NCBI RefSeq assembly: GCF_014201315.1
Contig: NZ_JACHDY010000002.1
Coordinates: 806,001-870,000, forward strand
Direction of reading: 5' to 3'
From: Edaphobacter lichenicola
GTDB taxonomy: Bacteria; Acidobacteriota; Terriglobia; Terriglobales; Acidobacteriaceae
Length of the DNA stretch: 64,000 nt
Shown here: positions 17,474 to 27,043 of the stretch, piece after piece
How positions within the stretch are numbered: position 1 is the stretch's first letter
How the letters are laid out: each line of letters begins with the position of its first letter
The notes under the pieces: generated by a model
Database searches by the model: none
What the model was told of the DNA's origin: nothing
What the model saw: the letters and a program-made list of their open reading frames with translations, nothing else
Translations under genes and position numbers: made by a program

Positions 17474-18778
17474 TCAACCCTTGAAGACGACGCGCCCTTC
17501 GCTGATCGTAGCCGCAACCCGACCAAGCATCGACGCGCCGTCAAAAGGAGTATTCCGCGACTTCGAACGACTCTTCGCCGCCTCAAAACTCCACTCCGTC
17601 GCCGGATCGAACACCACCACATCCGCAAAGCTATCCACCTTCAGCGTCCCGCGCCCTTCAAGCGAGACAATCCCAGCCGGCTGCGCGCTCATCAACTCAA
17701 TCACCCGCGAGATCGGCATCCCATTGCCCTTATGCAACACCCGCAACGCCAATCCCAGCGCCGTCTCCAGCCCCGTAATCCCATTCGGAGCGCGCTCAAA
17801 CTCCTGCTCCTTCTCAAACAGCGCATGCGGAGCATGATCGGTCGCAATGCAGTCCACCGTGCCATCCATCAACCCCGCAATCATCGCCAACCGGTCCGCA
17901 TCATTGCGCAGCGGAGGATTCATCTTCGCATTCGTGTCGTAGTCTCCAATCGCCTCATCGGTCAGCGTAAAGTGATGCGGCGCAACCTCGCACGTCACAT
18001 GCAGCCCCTCCGCCTTTGCCGCTCGTATCAAGGACATCGCCTTCGCCGTCGACACATGCTGTACATGCAGATGCGGGCGCAGTCCATCCTGCCGCTCAAT
18101 ATCCTTCAACAGCCGGATATCCCGCTCCACAATCTTCGACTCCGCCTCCACCGTCATCCCGCGCAGCCCCAGCCGAAATGCCACCGGCCCCGCATTCATG
18201 CTGCATCCACCAGTCAGTCGCGTATCCTCCGCATGCTGCGACACCGGCACGCTAATCCCCGCAGCCGCCACCAGCGCCGCACGCATCACGCGATCATGCA
18301 GCACCGGCTTTCCATCATCCGTAAACCCCACCGCCCCGGCCCTCTGCAGCTCGTGATAGTCCGTGATCTCCTCACCGTTGCTTCCAAACGTAGCCGCCGG
18401 CATCGCAAACAGCTTCACGCAAGCCCCACGCGCCGCATCCAGCATCCACCCTAGCCTCTCCACCGAATCATTCACCGGCAAAGTATTCGGCATCGCCACT
18501 ACGCTGGTAAATCCACCCGCCGCCGCCGCCGCCGTACCCGTCTTGATCGACTCCTTATAAGTCTGCCCCGGCTCCCGCAGATGCACATGCACATCCACCA
18601 GCCCCGGCGCCACGATCATCCCCTTCGCATCAATTGTCTCCTTCGCCTTAGCCGCCCGCAACACCCCAGGCATCTCCACCGCAGCCACCCGCCCATGCCG
18701 CAGCAACAAGTCCCGCTCCCCATCCACCCCGCCAGCCGGATCAACCAGCCACCCGTTCAAAATCAATATGTCACTCAT
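17474..18778 (-). CDS. pyrC: Dihydroorotase
   Basis: A 434-aa class I dihydroorotase of the amidohydrolase superfamily. Zinc motif DVHVHLREPG (about residues 60-69), GGFTSVVAMPNT, and ATDHAPH near residue 310 with the catalytic Asp. It cyclises carbamoyl aspartate to dihydroorotate, the third step of de novo pyrimidine synthesis. Its start overlaps the stop of pyrB by four bases (18775-18778, ATGA), so the two are translationally coupled. Together with pyrR this forms a pyrR-pyrB-pyrC operon on the minus strand. Confidence 0.96.
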   Translation of the reverse strand: MSDILILNGWLVDPAGGVDGERDLLLRHGRVAAVEMPGVLRAAKAKETIDAKGMIVAPGLVDVHVHLREPGQTYKESIKTGTAAAAAGGFTSVVAMPNTLPVNDSVERLGWMLDAARGACVKLFAMPAATFGSNGEEITDYHELQRAGAVGFTDDGKPVLHDRVMRAALVAAAGISVPVSQHAEDTRLTGGCSMNAGPVAFRLGLRGMTVEAESKIVERDIRLLKDIERQDGLRPHLHVQHVSTAKAMSLIRAAKAEGLHVTCEVAPHHFTLTDEAIGDYDTNAKMNPPLRNDADRLAMIAGLMDGTVDCIATDHAPHALFEKEQEFERAPNGITGLETALGLALRVLHKGNGMPISRVIELMSAQPAGIVSLEGRGTLKVDSFADVVVFDPATEWSFEAAKSRSKSRNTPFDGASMLGRVAATISEGRVVFKG

Positions 18779-19776
18779 ACCGTTACACTCTCAAATCCGC
18801 CCGCACCCAGCGCCCTCACCAGCAGCGCCGTCCTCACGCCCAGCCCATGCCGCACCTGGTCCTCAATCGCCGAGTTCGGCCCATCCGCCACCTCGCCCCC
18901 GATCTCCAGCCCGCGAATCATAGGTCCCGGATGCATCACCAAAGCCTCCGGCGCCCGCGACCTCAGCCTCTCCTCATCCAGCTGATACCGCGAGATATAC
19001 TCTCCCAAGTCCAGCTCCAATCCCGCCAGCCGCTCCCGCTGAATCCGCAGCATCATCACCACCGCCTTCCCCCGCGAGCCGGCCTGCTTCAAAGCCTTAT
19101 CGAAATCTCGCTCAATCTCAACCCCCGCACCCAGCCCCGACGCATCCTCCGGCAGCAACTCCTTCGGCCCACACAGCACCACCCTCGCCCCCAGCCGCGG
19201 CAGCAGCATCGCATTCGACCGCGCCACCCGGCTATGCAGAATGTCCCCCGTAATTACCACCGTCACACCCTCAAGCGTCTTCGCATTCACCAGCCGCCCA
19301 CCCATCCCCGGCAACCGCGTCAGCATCGTCCGCAGATCCAGCAGCGCCTGCGACGGATGCTCATGCATCCCATCCCCCGCATTCAGCACTGGCAAACCAG
19401 TCATCTTCGCCAGCAGATACGGCGCCCCCGAGTTCGCATGCCGCAGCACAATGCACTCTGCCCCCAGCGCCCGCAGCGTCAGCCCCGTGTCCTTCAGGCT
19501 CTCACCCTTCTCAATCGACGAAGACTTATCGCTCACCAGCGTCGTCATCGCCCCCAGCGACTTCGCCGCCAGCTCAAACGAAGTCCTGGTCCGCGTGCTC
19601 GACTCATAAAACAGCAGCGCAATCCGCCGCCCTTCCAGTATCTTCGCTCTCTCCGCCGCAGCCATTCGCTCCAGCCGGTCGGTCGCCGCCAGAATCGCCG
19701 CAACCTCCGCCACCGTTAGGCTCGCAACCGTCAGCAACGACCCCGCCGCAATCGTGCCCGTGTCTAATATCGTCAT
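18775..19776 (-). CDS. pyrB: Aspartate carbamoyltransferase catalytic chain
   Basis: About 333 aa. It carries the carbamoyl phosphate motif FYESSTRTRTSFE, HANSGAPYLLA, DGMHEHPSQALLDL and the C-terminal MHPGPMIRG. It condenses carbamoyl phosphate and aspartate at the second step of pyrimidine synthesis. A regulatory chain gene (pyrI) is absent, consistent with a PyrR-type control. I take ATG 19776; an upstream ATG at 19833 would begin inside repeat copy 5 and is unlikely. Confidence 0.96.
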   Translation of the reverse strand: MTILDTGTIAAGSLLTVASLTVAEVAAILAATDRLERMAAAERAKILEGRRIALLFYESSTRTRTSFELAAKSLGAMTTLVSDKSSSIEKGESLKDTGLTLRALGAECIVLRHANSGAPYLLAKMTGLPVLNAGDGMHEHPSQALLDLRTMLTRLPGMGGRLVNAKTLEGVTVVITGDILHSRVARSNAMLLPRLGARVVLCGPKELLPEDASGLGAGVEIERDFDKALKQAGSRGKAVVMMLRIQRERLAGLELDLGEYISRYQLDEERLRSRAPEALVMHPGPMIRGLEIGGEVADGPNSAIEDQVRHGLGVRTALLVRALGAGGFESVTV

Positions 19777-19808
19777 CGAATTTATCTTAGAGCCTGGAGC
19801 GAATCTCT

Positions 19809-19999
19809 GTCCTGCCAGACGGGCCTCCTGCACGGAGGGCGGTCACTTCGTGACGCGTATACCGGTCTCGGCAGGACAAACAGCAGAGGTACTCCCGTTG
19901 GTCGGCGTTATCTTTCCTCCGACCAACGGGAGGACCACGCGAAGCTTTAAAAGGCGTGCGAACGCCCGCCCCGCGCCCAGCGGGCCCGTCCGGCAGGAC
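19809..19999. repeat. palindromic intergenic repeat, copy 5 (long form, 191 bp)
   Basis: Long form with a changed left variable module: GTCCTGCCAGACGGGCC then a small hairpin CCTCCTGCACGGAGG, while the right end keeps GGGCCCGTCCGGCAGGAC. The core GTCACTTCGTGAC and the inner stem CTCCCGTTGGTCGG / CCGACCAACGGGAG are intact. It lies inside the pyr operon: its last base is directly followed by the pyrR stop codon (20000-20002), and it ends 32 bases before the pyrB start. Confidence 0.9.
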
Positions 20000-20575
20000 T
20001 CAATCCACCAGCTCAACCAGCAGCACCTGCTCCTGCCCATCCACCTCGTTCAGCTTCACCTCAATAATCTCCCGCTTCGAAGTAGGAATCAGCCGCCCCA
20101 CATACGTCGCCTCGATCGGCAGCTCGCGATGCCCACGGTCGATCAGCACCAGCAGCCGCACGCTCTTCGGCCGCCCATAGTCAAACAGCGCATCCAGCGC
20201 CGCCCGAATCGTCCGCCCGGTATACAGCACGTCGTCCATCAAAATAATGTCGCGCCCCGTCACATCGAACCCGACCGCCCCCGGCGTCACCTTCGGCCGC
20301 GGCCCATCCGTCGACAGATCGTCGCGATAAAAGCTGATATCCAGCACCCCCACATCCACCGGATGCTTCTCGATCTTCTCGATCAGCACGCCCAGCCTCT
20401 GCGCTAGCGGAACGCCCCTCCGCTTGATCCCCACCAAGCCGACATTCTTGCTGCCGTCATGTTTTTCCACGATCTCATGCGCCAGTCTCACCAGCGTACG
20501 CTCGATCTCTGAGGCCGACATCAGCCTGCCCTTTTCGCGAAACTTCGGCTTCCGAACTTCAGTATCTTCACTCAT
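20000..20575 (-). CDS. pyrR: Bifunctional PyrR: pyr regulator / uracil phosphoribosyltransferase
   Basis: A 191-aa PRTase-fold protein with the PRPP-binding motif IILMDDVLYTGRTIRAAL and GIKRRGVPLAQRLG near the N-terminus, matching PyrR. In Gram-positive bacteria PyrR binds a pyr mRNA stem-loop with UMP and promotes termination; some homologues act only as uracil phosphoribosyltransferases. No clear PyrR-binding loop is evident in the 77-base gap upstream or in the spacer before pyrB, which is occupied by the palindromic repeat. The ATG at 20575 is chosen since the upstream ATG adds ten unrelated residues. Confidence 0.93.
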   Translation of the reverse strand: MSEDTEVRKPKFREKGRLMSASEIERTLVRLAHEIVEKHDGSKNVGLVGIKRRGVPLAQRLGVLIEKIEKHPVDVGVLDISFYRDDLSTDGPRPKVTPGAVGFDVTGRDIILMDDVLYTGRTIRAALDALFDYGRPKSVRLLVLIDRGHRELPIEATYVGRLIPTSKREIIEVKLNEVDGQEQVLLVELVD

Positions 20576-20652
20576 ACAATTGCGCTTGATGATATCAGCA
20601 TCCATCCAAAAGAACCGCCGCCAACCACCAGCCAGCCTTCCCCACGAACACC

Positions 20653-23600
20653 CTACGGCTCCAGCACCACCTCACAGACATTCGCATGACAGTTCAGGAA
20701 CCCCGTCTTAACAAGTTGCGCCTGCGAACCCGCCGGCCAGAACCCCGCAACCGCCAGCGCCTTCACCCGCTCCTCCCCGCCCTCCATCGCCTTCGACCCC
20801 ATCGCTTCAGCCCGCACCACCTTCCCCTGGCCTAGCAACAAGCGATATTCCGTCGTTCCCGACATCCCCTTCGCCGCCCCCAGCGGAATCGTACGAAGTT
20901 CCTGCAGCGTATGCGCGTCATGCGGCGCTGGTTTTACTCCCGCCTTCCGCAGCGCCTCCGCCCGCTTCCCCAGTTCAATCTTCTTCTCTCCGGGAGCCTT
21001 CTTCACCCCCATCGCGTCATAGTCCGAAATCGTGGCGCCCGCAAGCTCGTAGGCCGTCAGAGCCGCACTTCTATCGCCCTTCTTCTCCATCAACTCGGCC
21101 AGATGCTCGCCCTCCTCCGCGGTTTGACCATTCCTCCACGCAGCCTCAATGTAGCTCTCCGCCTCCGGCAACCTCCCCTCGCGATAGAGAATCCACCCCA
21201 TCGTGTCCCACGTATACCCAATCAGTCGCGATTTTGCAGCTAGTGTCTGCGGATTCTCATCGAGCGTCCACGTCTTGCTCTCCTCCTCCATCTTGCCCAG
21301 CGCAGTCCGCGTAGCCGTCTCTGCAGCCGTAAGTTCTAGACCGGCATCCGCCAGTTGATAAGCGCTGTCGTTTACCACCCTCGGATCTTCAGTGCTTTGC
21401 ATCACGACCAGCAACGTTGCGCGACCTTCGTCCTTCCGCCCCGCCATCAATAACGCCCTCCCTAACTGATATTGGAGACTTATATCTTTCTTCTTGGCGT
21501 CCGGAAGCCTTGCCACAGCAGCCTCCGCCATCGCAATGGCCCCAGCCCCATTCCTATCCTCTAAGAGCATCTCCATCAGTCGGAGGGTAGGCGTTGGGCT
21601 GTCGGCCTCAGCATCCGCCCACTTTTTCAACGTTTCCCTCGCTTCCGTCTTATGCCCAAAGTTAATCTGGGCCTGTGCCAGCGACCCATAAGTCCCATAA
21701 TTGTCTGGATGAAATCTCAACTCCTCCTGATAGTCCTCAATCGCCTCTGACATCTCTCCGCGAGAAAACGCCAGATAACCGTAGGTTGTCCACAACCAGA
21801 TCTGCCTTCCATTCAGACTCTTTGCTCTATCCAGTTTTCCCTTCGCCGAATCCAGATCGTGTTGTTGCACATCTTTGTAAGCATCCGAGACCAGCTTCTG
21901 CGCCTCCGCATTGTTAACCGTCGCCGTGGGGGATCCCGACGAACCAGCACCCTCCGAGGCCTTGCTCATCGAAGTCAGCTGCACATACTGTTCATTCCCC
22001 AGATCAACCGTATCCGCCCACTTCTTGTAACTCTTCCAATCGCTCACCGGAACCTTGTCCTGCAGAACCTCGATCTTGCGCTCCGCGTACAGCGTCTCCT
22101 TCTCGAACCGATACGTCTCGTCGTACGTCGCATACGCGCACTTCGCATGCACCGCCTCCGGTAGTTCAACGCCCCAACCCTCCGGCAGCTTCATCTCAGA
22201 GGTAGACCTCTCCGTCCTCGGAGCACCCAGTTGAATCGCCCGAACAGGCGGTTCCTTCTCATCCGGCTTCGGGAGCGAAACCGGCGCAAGCTGCGGAATG
22301 ATCCTGAAGTTATCCCAATCCCCACCCTTCTCCCGCTTATAGTCATAGCTCATCTTCAACGGCTCTGCCGTATCATCCGGCCGGCTTATCTCCGCGTGGC
22401 TCGTCGTCCCCTGGTAACCAATACCCTCCGACATCTTCTGCACCACCTGGTCATACTGCGCCGCAGAGAGCTGCCGGAAAACGCTGCGCAGCACCAACTC
22501 ATCATCGCCGCGAAACGTCATCGTCAGCCGCGAGTTCGAAGTCCCCTCCTTATCCAGCGAACCCTCCGCATGCATCGTCTGGTACGAAGCAAAGGGAAGC
22601 TTCGCAGGCGTCCGCTCCACCTGCGCCACTCCAGTACTCGGAATCACCAGCGCCTGCTTATCGCGAATCGAATACGACAGCATCTTGTACGGAGCGACCT
22701 CCGCCGTCGCATCCAGCCACACATCCTTCCCGTCAACAGGAACCATCGTGATCAGATGATTGAACGCCGCAGGCGAAGGCACCGCCTCGTTGAACCGAAC
22801 CCCCGCACCAATCAACACCGCATCCGGGTGCAAGCCCAAAGCCTCCAGCATCGAAGCCAGCAGAGTGTGCTTATCCTTGCAGTCCCCATACCGGTTCTGC
22901 ATCACGTCCTCCGCGCGATGCGGCTGATACCGGCCCACACCAAACGCAACTCCGATGTAACGTATCTGCGTCGCCACATACCCATACACCGCGCGAACCT
23001 TCTCTTCCTCCGTCGTCTTCCCCGCCGTCAACTCCGCAACCTTCGCCTTGATCTCCTCGTCCGGCACGGTCCGGTCCTTCTCCAGACCTCGATACCACGC
23101 ACCCACATCCTCCCAGCTCTTGAAGTTCGTCCATGCAATCATAGGCAGCTTGCCCTGCGTCGCCTCCAACTCCTGCTCCGGCGTCCACACCACCTTGCTC
23201 TTGACCTCCTTCTCCGCATCGGCCTCTTTGCCCACGGTCGGCTTCAGCTGCGAGTTCTCCCACCGCAGCACCCTGTACCCGCCCGCAGTCGTCTCCGTCG
23301 GCTTCAACGTAGGGCTCCACACATTCACAAACGCATCCTTCGGAACCCGCAGCTCCACCGATTGAGACAGAATCACCGCATCTTCATAGAAGGTCTCCTG
23401 ACCCCAGAAGTGACCTGGAGCCTCCGCCTTGGTCCGCACCACCTTCGCCTGCCACTCCAGGGTGTCGCCAACGCTCAAACTCCGAATCGGAAGCTGCTTC
23501 TGCTTCAGATCGCTGTAAAACGGAGCCGCCTGCGTCACGGGATCGGGTTGCTCCATCGCGCCGCTCACCGGCGTCTCCACCACCGTGCCGTCCGGGCGCT

Positions 23601-23943
23601 TCACCCTGGCATAGACAATCTCGACGCTCTCTGAACTACTCGCAAAAGCAATGCTGAGCACGCCAAACTGCTTCACCGCACCTTCGGTCAACGCCTGAAC
23701 CGATGTCGTTAGCAATCGCCAGCCCGTACCATCCGCCTCCACCTGATACACCCTGTCCAGATGTTGAATGATGCCCGGCTCTCCAGAGTAGTCAGGGGAG
23801 CTTACCGCACCCTTCGCACCCGATGCGGGCGCGGACAACGGCAGATTCTTGGCAGGGATATGTTCTGGCGAAGTCGGGCTTTGACCGAACGCGAACGCAG
23901 AGAGAACCAGCAGAGGAGCACAGCAAAACAAAGTGGCTTTCAT
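20653..23943 (-). CDS. DUF3857/transglutaminase-like/TPR exported protein
   Basis: About 1096 aa with a signal peptide (TLFCCAPLLVLSAFAFG). N-terminal part (residues about 60-280) matches the DUF3857 beta-sandwich (QLPIRSLSVGDTLEWQAKVV). The middle has a transglutaminase-like core with the cysteine in NRYGDCKDKHTLLASMLEAL. The C-terminal third has at least four TPR-like repeats (AFSRGEMSEAIEDYQEELRF and following). Such proteins are common in Bacteroidetes and Acidobacteria, presumably periplasmic, without known function. It is the first gene of the row leading to pyrR (77-base gap), which may be chance. Confidence 0.8.
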   Translation of the reverse strand: MKATLFCCAPLLVLSAFAFGQSPTSPEHIPAKNLPLSAPASGAKGAVSSPDYSGEPGIIQHLDRVYQVEADGTGWRLLTTSVQALTEGAVKQFGVLSIAFASSSESVEIVYARVKRPDGTVVETPVSGAMEQPDPVTQAAPFYSDLKQKQLPIRSLSVGDTLEWQAKVVRTKAEAPGHFWGQETFYEDAVILSQSVELRVPKDAFVNVWSPTLKPTETTAGGYRVLRWENSQLKPTVGKEADAEKEVKSKVVWTPEQELEATQGKLPMIAWTNFKSWEDVGAWYRGLEKDRTVPDEEIKAKVAELTAGKTTEEEKVRAVYGYVATQIRYIGVAFGVGRYQPHRAEDVMQNRYGDCKDKHTLLASMLEALGLHPDAVLIGAGVRFNEAVPSPAAFNHLITMVPVDGKDVWLDATAEVAPYKMLSYSIRDKQALVIPSTGVAQVERTPAKLPFASYQTMHAEGSLDKEGTSNSRLTMTFRGDDELVLRSVFRQLSAAQYDQVVQKMSEGIGYQGTTSHAEISRPDDTAEPLKMSYDYKREKGGDWDNFRIIPQLAPVSLPKPDEKEPPVRAIQLGAPRTERSTSEMKLPEGWGVELPEAVHAKCAYATYDETYRFEKETLYAERKIEVLQDKVPVSDWKSYKKWADTVDLGNEQYVQLTSMSKASEGAGSSGSPTATVNNAEAQKLVSDAYKDVQQHDLDSAKGKLDRAKSLNGRQIWLWTTYGYLAFSRGEMSEAIEDYQEELRFHPDNYGTYGSLAQAQINFGHKTEARETLKKWADAEADSPTPTLRLMEMLLEDRNGAGAIAMAEAAVARLPDAKKKDISLQYQLGRALLMAGRKDEGRATLLVVMQSTEDPRVVNDSAYQLADAGLELTAAETATRTALGKMEEESKTWTLDENPQTLAAKSRLIGYTWDTMGWILYREGRLPEAESYIEAAWRNGQTAEEGEHLAELMEKKGDRSAALTAYELAGATISDYDAMGVKKAPGEKKIELGKRAEALRKAGVKPAPHDAHTLQELRTIPLGAAKGMSGTTEYRLLLGQGKVVRAEAMGSKAMEGGEERVKALAVAGFWPAGSQAQLVKTGFLNCHANVCEVVLEP

Positions 23944-24069
23944 AATCTCTCTGCTGTGTATAGCAGAAACCCAATCCAACCCACCACGGAATTCCTCGCG
24001 TCACGGGCGCAGAACCCCTCGAAAACCAAGGAATTGCCACAAAGGTCGTAGAGAGCTGCGCGAATTGAC

Positions 24070-24756
24070 CTACGCAGAAACCTTCCGCCGCATCCGCATA
24101 AATCCGCCCAGCGCACCACCCACCGTCGACAGCACCAGCAACACCCCCGACACCATCGCGAACCCCGCCAGCATAATCCCGGCCCTCACCTCAGGCGAGT
24201 ACAAAAACCGCACCACATCCGGCGGCTCCGGCGTCGTTGCAGCAGCCTTCTCAACCTGGGCATGTAGCGCCTGCGTCAACTCCGCATCGAACCCCGCCAT
24301 GTTATGCAGCCCAAACCTCGCCACCAACCCCGCACCCGCCATCGCGACCGCAAGACACGAGACCAGAGCCAGCCCCACCACCACGCCAATCCTGGCCCCG
24401 ATGCCGGCATCCATCCACGCCAGCGGCTTCCTCTTCTGATACAGCGCCAGCGTAATCATCGATCCACTGATCGTCCAAAGCCACGTCAGCGGCGACACCA
24501 ACTGCACCCGCGCCGACAACACACTCAGCACCGCCGCCACAATCGCCACCAGCAGAGCACACCGAATCGCCGTCTTCCACTCCACCTGTTGCGGCCTCGG
24601 CGGCGGCGTCGCACCCGTCGTATCGCCCTCCGCGCCGTTGCTCTGCTCTTCATAGTCCTGCAAATAGATCTGCGGCGACCCGCAATGGGGACAGAACGGC
24701 GAATCGCCAACACTGGCAGAAAGCTCGCCTCCGCAACGGTGACAGTACTCATGCAT
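24070..24756 (-). CDS. Zinc-ribbon membrane protein, unknown
   Basis: A 228-aa protein with an N-terminal double CxxC zinc ribbon (YCHRCGGEL and FCPHCGSPQ, cysteines at residues 5, 8, 22 and 25), an acidic/Pro linker, and about four membrane helices (AIRCALLVAIVAAVLSVL and later). Zinc ribbon plus helices is common in small uncharacterised inner-membrane proteins. The C-terminus is basic (RMRRK), probably cytoplasmic. Confidence 0.7.
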   Translation of the reverse strand: MHEYCHRCGGELSASVGDSPFCPHCGSPQIYLQDYEEQSNGAEGDTTGATPPPRPQQVEWKTAIRCALLVAIVAAVLSVLSARVQLVSPLTWLWTISGSMITLALYQKRKPLAWMDAGIGARIGVVVGLALVSCLAVAMAGAGLVARFGLHNMAGFDAELTQALHAQVEKAAATTPEPPDVVRFLYSPEVRAGIMLAGFAMVSGVLLVLSTVGGALGGFMRMRRKVSA

Positions 24757-24834
24757 ATCTTATGAAGCTACCCCACCCCAAAGGGCGCGGCAAGCGCAGC
24801 GACTCCGCCACACGTCCAGCCACGCCCAGCCGCG

Positions 24835-25461
24835 CTATTGTTTGCTCGAGTCGTTGTCATCGCCAACCGAGATATGCCCCGGCAGATCCAGCGCCACCAT
24901 CCCGATCTTGGTTCCGCTGCCATCCGGATCGATCCCGACGATATGCTGATGCTGCTTCGACCCAGCCTTCAACTCCAACTTGCCTGAAAGATCGTTGTCC
25001 ACCTTGATGTGGTTCTTCTGGTCATCCGCGCAGGTCAACCCCTCCGCCGTCCGCGTCTGCGAGCTCACCGGCTTGTCGTTCTGGCACTGAATCACATCGC
25101 CATATCGCCCCAGCGCCTTGCGATAGAACGCCGCCACCAGGTCCGGACTGTCGGGCGTCGTGTAACTGGCCGCCTTCACCTTCAGCGAAAAGCTGCCGAA
25201 GCTCAGATTAATATCCGCCGCCCCGTCGTTCTTATCCTTCTTCTTCACCATCACGGCCCCCGGATACACCGGCAGCCCAATCGCATCGACCCCGGCCGCT
25301 TCGTTCGTCTTCACCGACATCCCGCCAAACGGCGTAGCGATCTTCACATTATCGGCATCGCCGTGTTTGTCATTCTCAATCCGGCAGCCGCTCATCAGCA
25401 TCGTCGACACCGCGATCGCCCCTGCCAGCATCGCCGCCGCTGCACTCTGGTTCACCCGCAT
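24835..25461 (-). CDS. Putative lipoprotein, unknown function
   Basis: A 208-aa protein with a lipobox (STMLMSGC, Cys about 25). After it comes a segment with GLPVYPGAVMVKKKDKND and SFSLKVKAASYTTPDSPDLV, then VAAFYRKALGRYGDVIQC, a pattern seen in small acidobacterial lipoproteins. No function is known. I choose ATG 25461, preceded by GGAGG at 7-8 bases; reading further upstream adds a highly charged stretch without a ribosome site. Confidence 0.7.
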   Translation of the reverse strand: MRVNQSAAAAMLAGAIAVSTMLMSGCRIENDKHGDADNVKIATPFGGMSVKTNEAAGVDAIGLPVYPGAVMVKKKDKNDGAADINLSFGSFSLKVKAASYTTPDSPDLVAAFYRKALGRYGDVIQCQNDKPVSSQTRTAEGLTCADDQKNHIKVDNDLSGKLELKAGSKQHQHIVGIDPDGSGTKIGMVALDLPGHISVGDDNDSSKQ

Positions 25462-25798
25462 TTGAAGCCTCCATTCCGTCAGAAAAACAATACGCTCTCT
25501 CGCCGCCTTAGGTTCCGTCTCCCGGTCTGGCCGAACTCCGTCCTTCGTTTTGGTCAAATTCCGTCCCTCGGTTTGGTCAAAAAAATCCGGAATCCATGGC
25601 GTATCTTTCAGCGTTCAAATCAACGCTGTTTTTTCTCCACGTTCACCACGCATTTCACCACATCTACACCACAAAAAAACCACCAAAAATCTGTGACTTT
25701 CGCCAAAACCCCCTCAAAAACACCACAAGAAAATTTAATCCATACAGCTGACTCCCCCTCCCCCACATCCAAATCCCTCCCGCCACATCCAATCGATT
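25462..25798. other. AT-rich intergenic segment with CACCAC-motif array
   Basis: About 337 bases without a gene. Between 25640 and 25735 the motif CACCAC or CCACCA recurs with 8-15 base spacing (TTCACCACGCATTTCACCAC, then CTACACCACAAAAAAACC), in a sequence poorer in G than its surroundings. It sits just before the GTG start of the oxidoreductase gene, so it may include its promoter. A weak open frame on the minus strand (25620-25811) looks like a by-product. Confidence 0.5.
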
Positions 25799-26929
25799 GT
25801 GACTCAGCCAACCGACCACCTCTTCGCTCCTCTCAAGCTCCGCAGCCTCACTCTTCCCAACCGAATCGCCGTCTCGCCCATGTGCGAATACTCCTCAGTC
25901 GACGGTTTTGCCAATGATTGGCACCTCGTCCACCTCGGAAGCCGCGCCATTGGCGGCGCCGGCCTCGTCCTCACCGAGGCCAACTCCGTCAGCCCCGAAG
26001 CCCGCATCACCCCCGGCGACCTCGGCATCTGGAAAGACGAGCACATCCCCGAGCTCAAACGCATCACCACCTTCCTCCATCAGCACGGCGCCTACGCCGG
26101 TACCCAGCTAGCCCACGCCGGACGCAAAGCCAGCATGTCCGTCCCCTGGAAACCAGCCCGCACCGTACCCGCCTCCGAAGGCGGCTGGCAGCCCGTAGCC
26201 CCCTCCGCCATACGCTTCGACGAGGTCTACCCCCTCCCCACCTCTCTCGACCGCGCCAGCATGGACAAGATCATCGCCGACTTCGTAGCAGCCACCCACC
26301 GCGCACTGGCCGCCGGCTTCGATCTCGTCGAGATCCACGCCGCACACGGCTATCTCCTGCACGAGTTCCTCTCACCGCTCTCCAACCAGCGCACCGACGA
26401 GTACGGCGGAAGCTTCGAAAACCGCGTACGTTTCCCGCTCGAGATCATCAAGGCAGTCCGCGCCGCATGGCCCCAGCACCTGCCGCTCTTCGTCCGCATC
26501 TCAGCTACAGACTGGGCCCCCGAGTCACTCGGCCCAAGTTGGGATCTCCCCCAATCCGTCGCCTTCTCTAAGCTCCTCAAGCAGGCAGAGATCGATCTCG
26601 TAGACGTCTCCACAGGCGGCAATCACCCCGCACAGCAGATTCCCGTAGGCTCTGGCTACCAGGTCCATCACTCCGACTCCATCCGCCGTCAGGCCGAAAT
26701 CCCCACCGCCGCCGTCGGCATGATCACCGAGCCAGCCCAGGCCGACCAGATCATCCGCACCGGTCAGGCAGACCTCATCCTGCTGGCTCGCGAGCTACTC
26801 CGCAACCCCTACTGGCCCCTTCACGCTGCGGCGGTCCTACACCAGTCCACTACCTGGCCCGTCCAGTACGTCCGTAGCGCCCGAGGAAAGACCGAACCGC
26901 GCCAGCCCGTCTCCACCCCAGGTGCCTGA
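25799..26929 (+). CDS. Old yellow enzyme (NADH:flavin oxidoreductase, YqjM/NamA-like)
   Basis: A 376-aa FMN beta/alpha-barrel protein. N-terminus NRIAVSPMCEYSS has the cysteine typical of the thermophilic-like YqjM class, EIHAAHGYLLHEFLSPLSN holds the conserved His pair and loop, and TDEYGGSFENR and LLARELLRNPYWPLHAA are further class markers. The enzyme reduces activated C=C bonds of enals, enones or nitro-olefins with NAD(P)H. The only suitable start is GTG 25799. It stands alone on the plus strand; the MerR gene follows. Confidence 0.93.
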   Translation: MTQPTDHLFAPLKLRSLTLPNRIAVSPMCEYSSVDGFANDWHLVHLGSRAIGGAGLVLTEANSVSPEARITPGDLGIWKDEHIPELKRITTFLHQHGAYAGTQLAHAGRKASMSVPWKPARTVPASEGGWQPVAPSAIRFDEVYPLPTSLDRASMDKIIADFVAATHRALAAGFDLVEIHAAHGYLLHEFLSPLSNQRTDEYGGSFENRVRFPLEIIKAVRAAWPQHLPLFVRISATDWAPESLGPSWDLPQSVAFSKLLKQAEIDLVDVSTGGNHPAQQIPVGSGYQVHHSDSIRRQAEIPTAAVGMITEPAQADQIIRTGQADLILLARELLRNPYWPLHAAAVLHQSTTWPVQYVRSARGKTEPRQPVSTPGA

Positions 26930-27043
26930 ATTCAACAGCCCCGACCCGGGAAAATTACAGACCTTGCCGACAGAGTGGCCTATACTGGCAGCAGCCGAAC
27001 GATAGGCCACTCCCGCCGGGCAGGCGGTTCCGGAGCTTCTGGC

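Noticed and set aside
20576..20652. PyrR-binding attenuator before pyrR
   Set aside because: I could not find a conserved binding loop or terminator in this 77-base gap.
24781..24805. GGCAAGCGCAG, as in repeat copies 1 and 6
   Set aside because: Only about a dozen bases match and no core palindrome or terminus is nearby; could be chance or a very old remnant.
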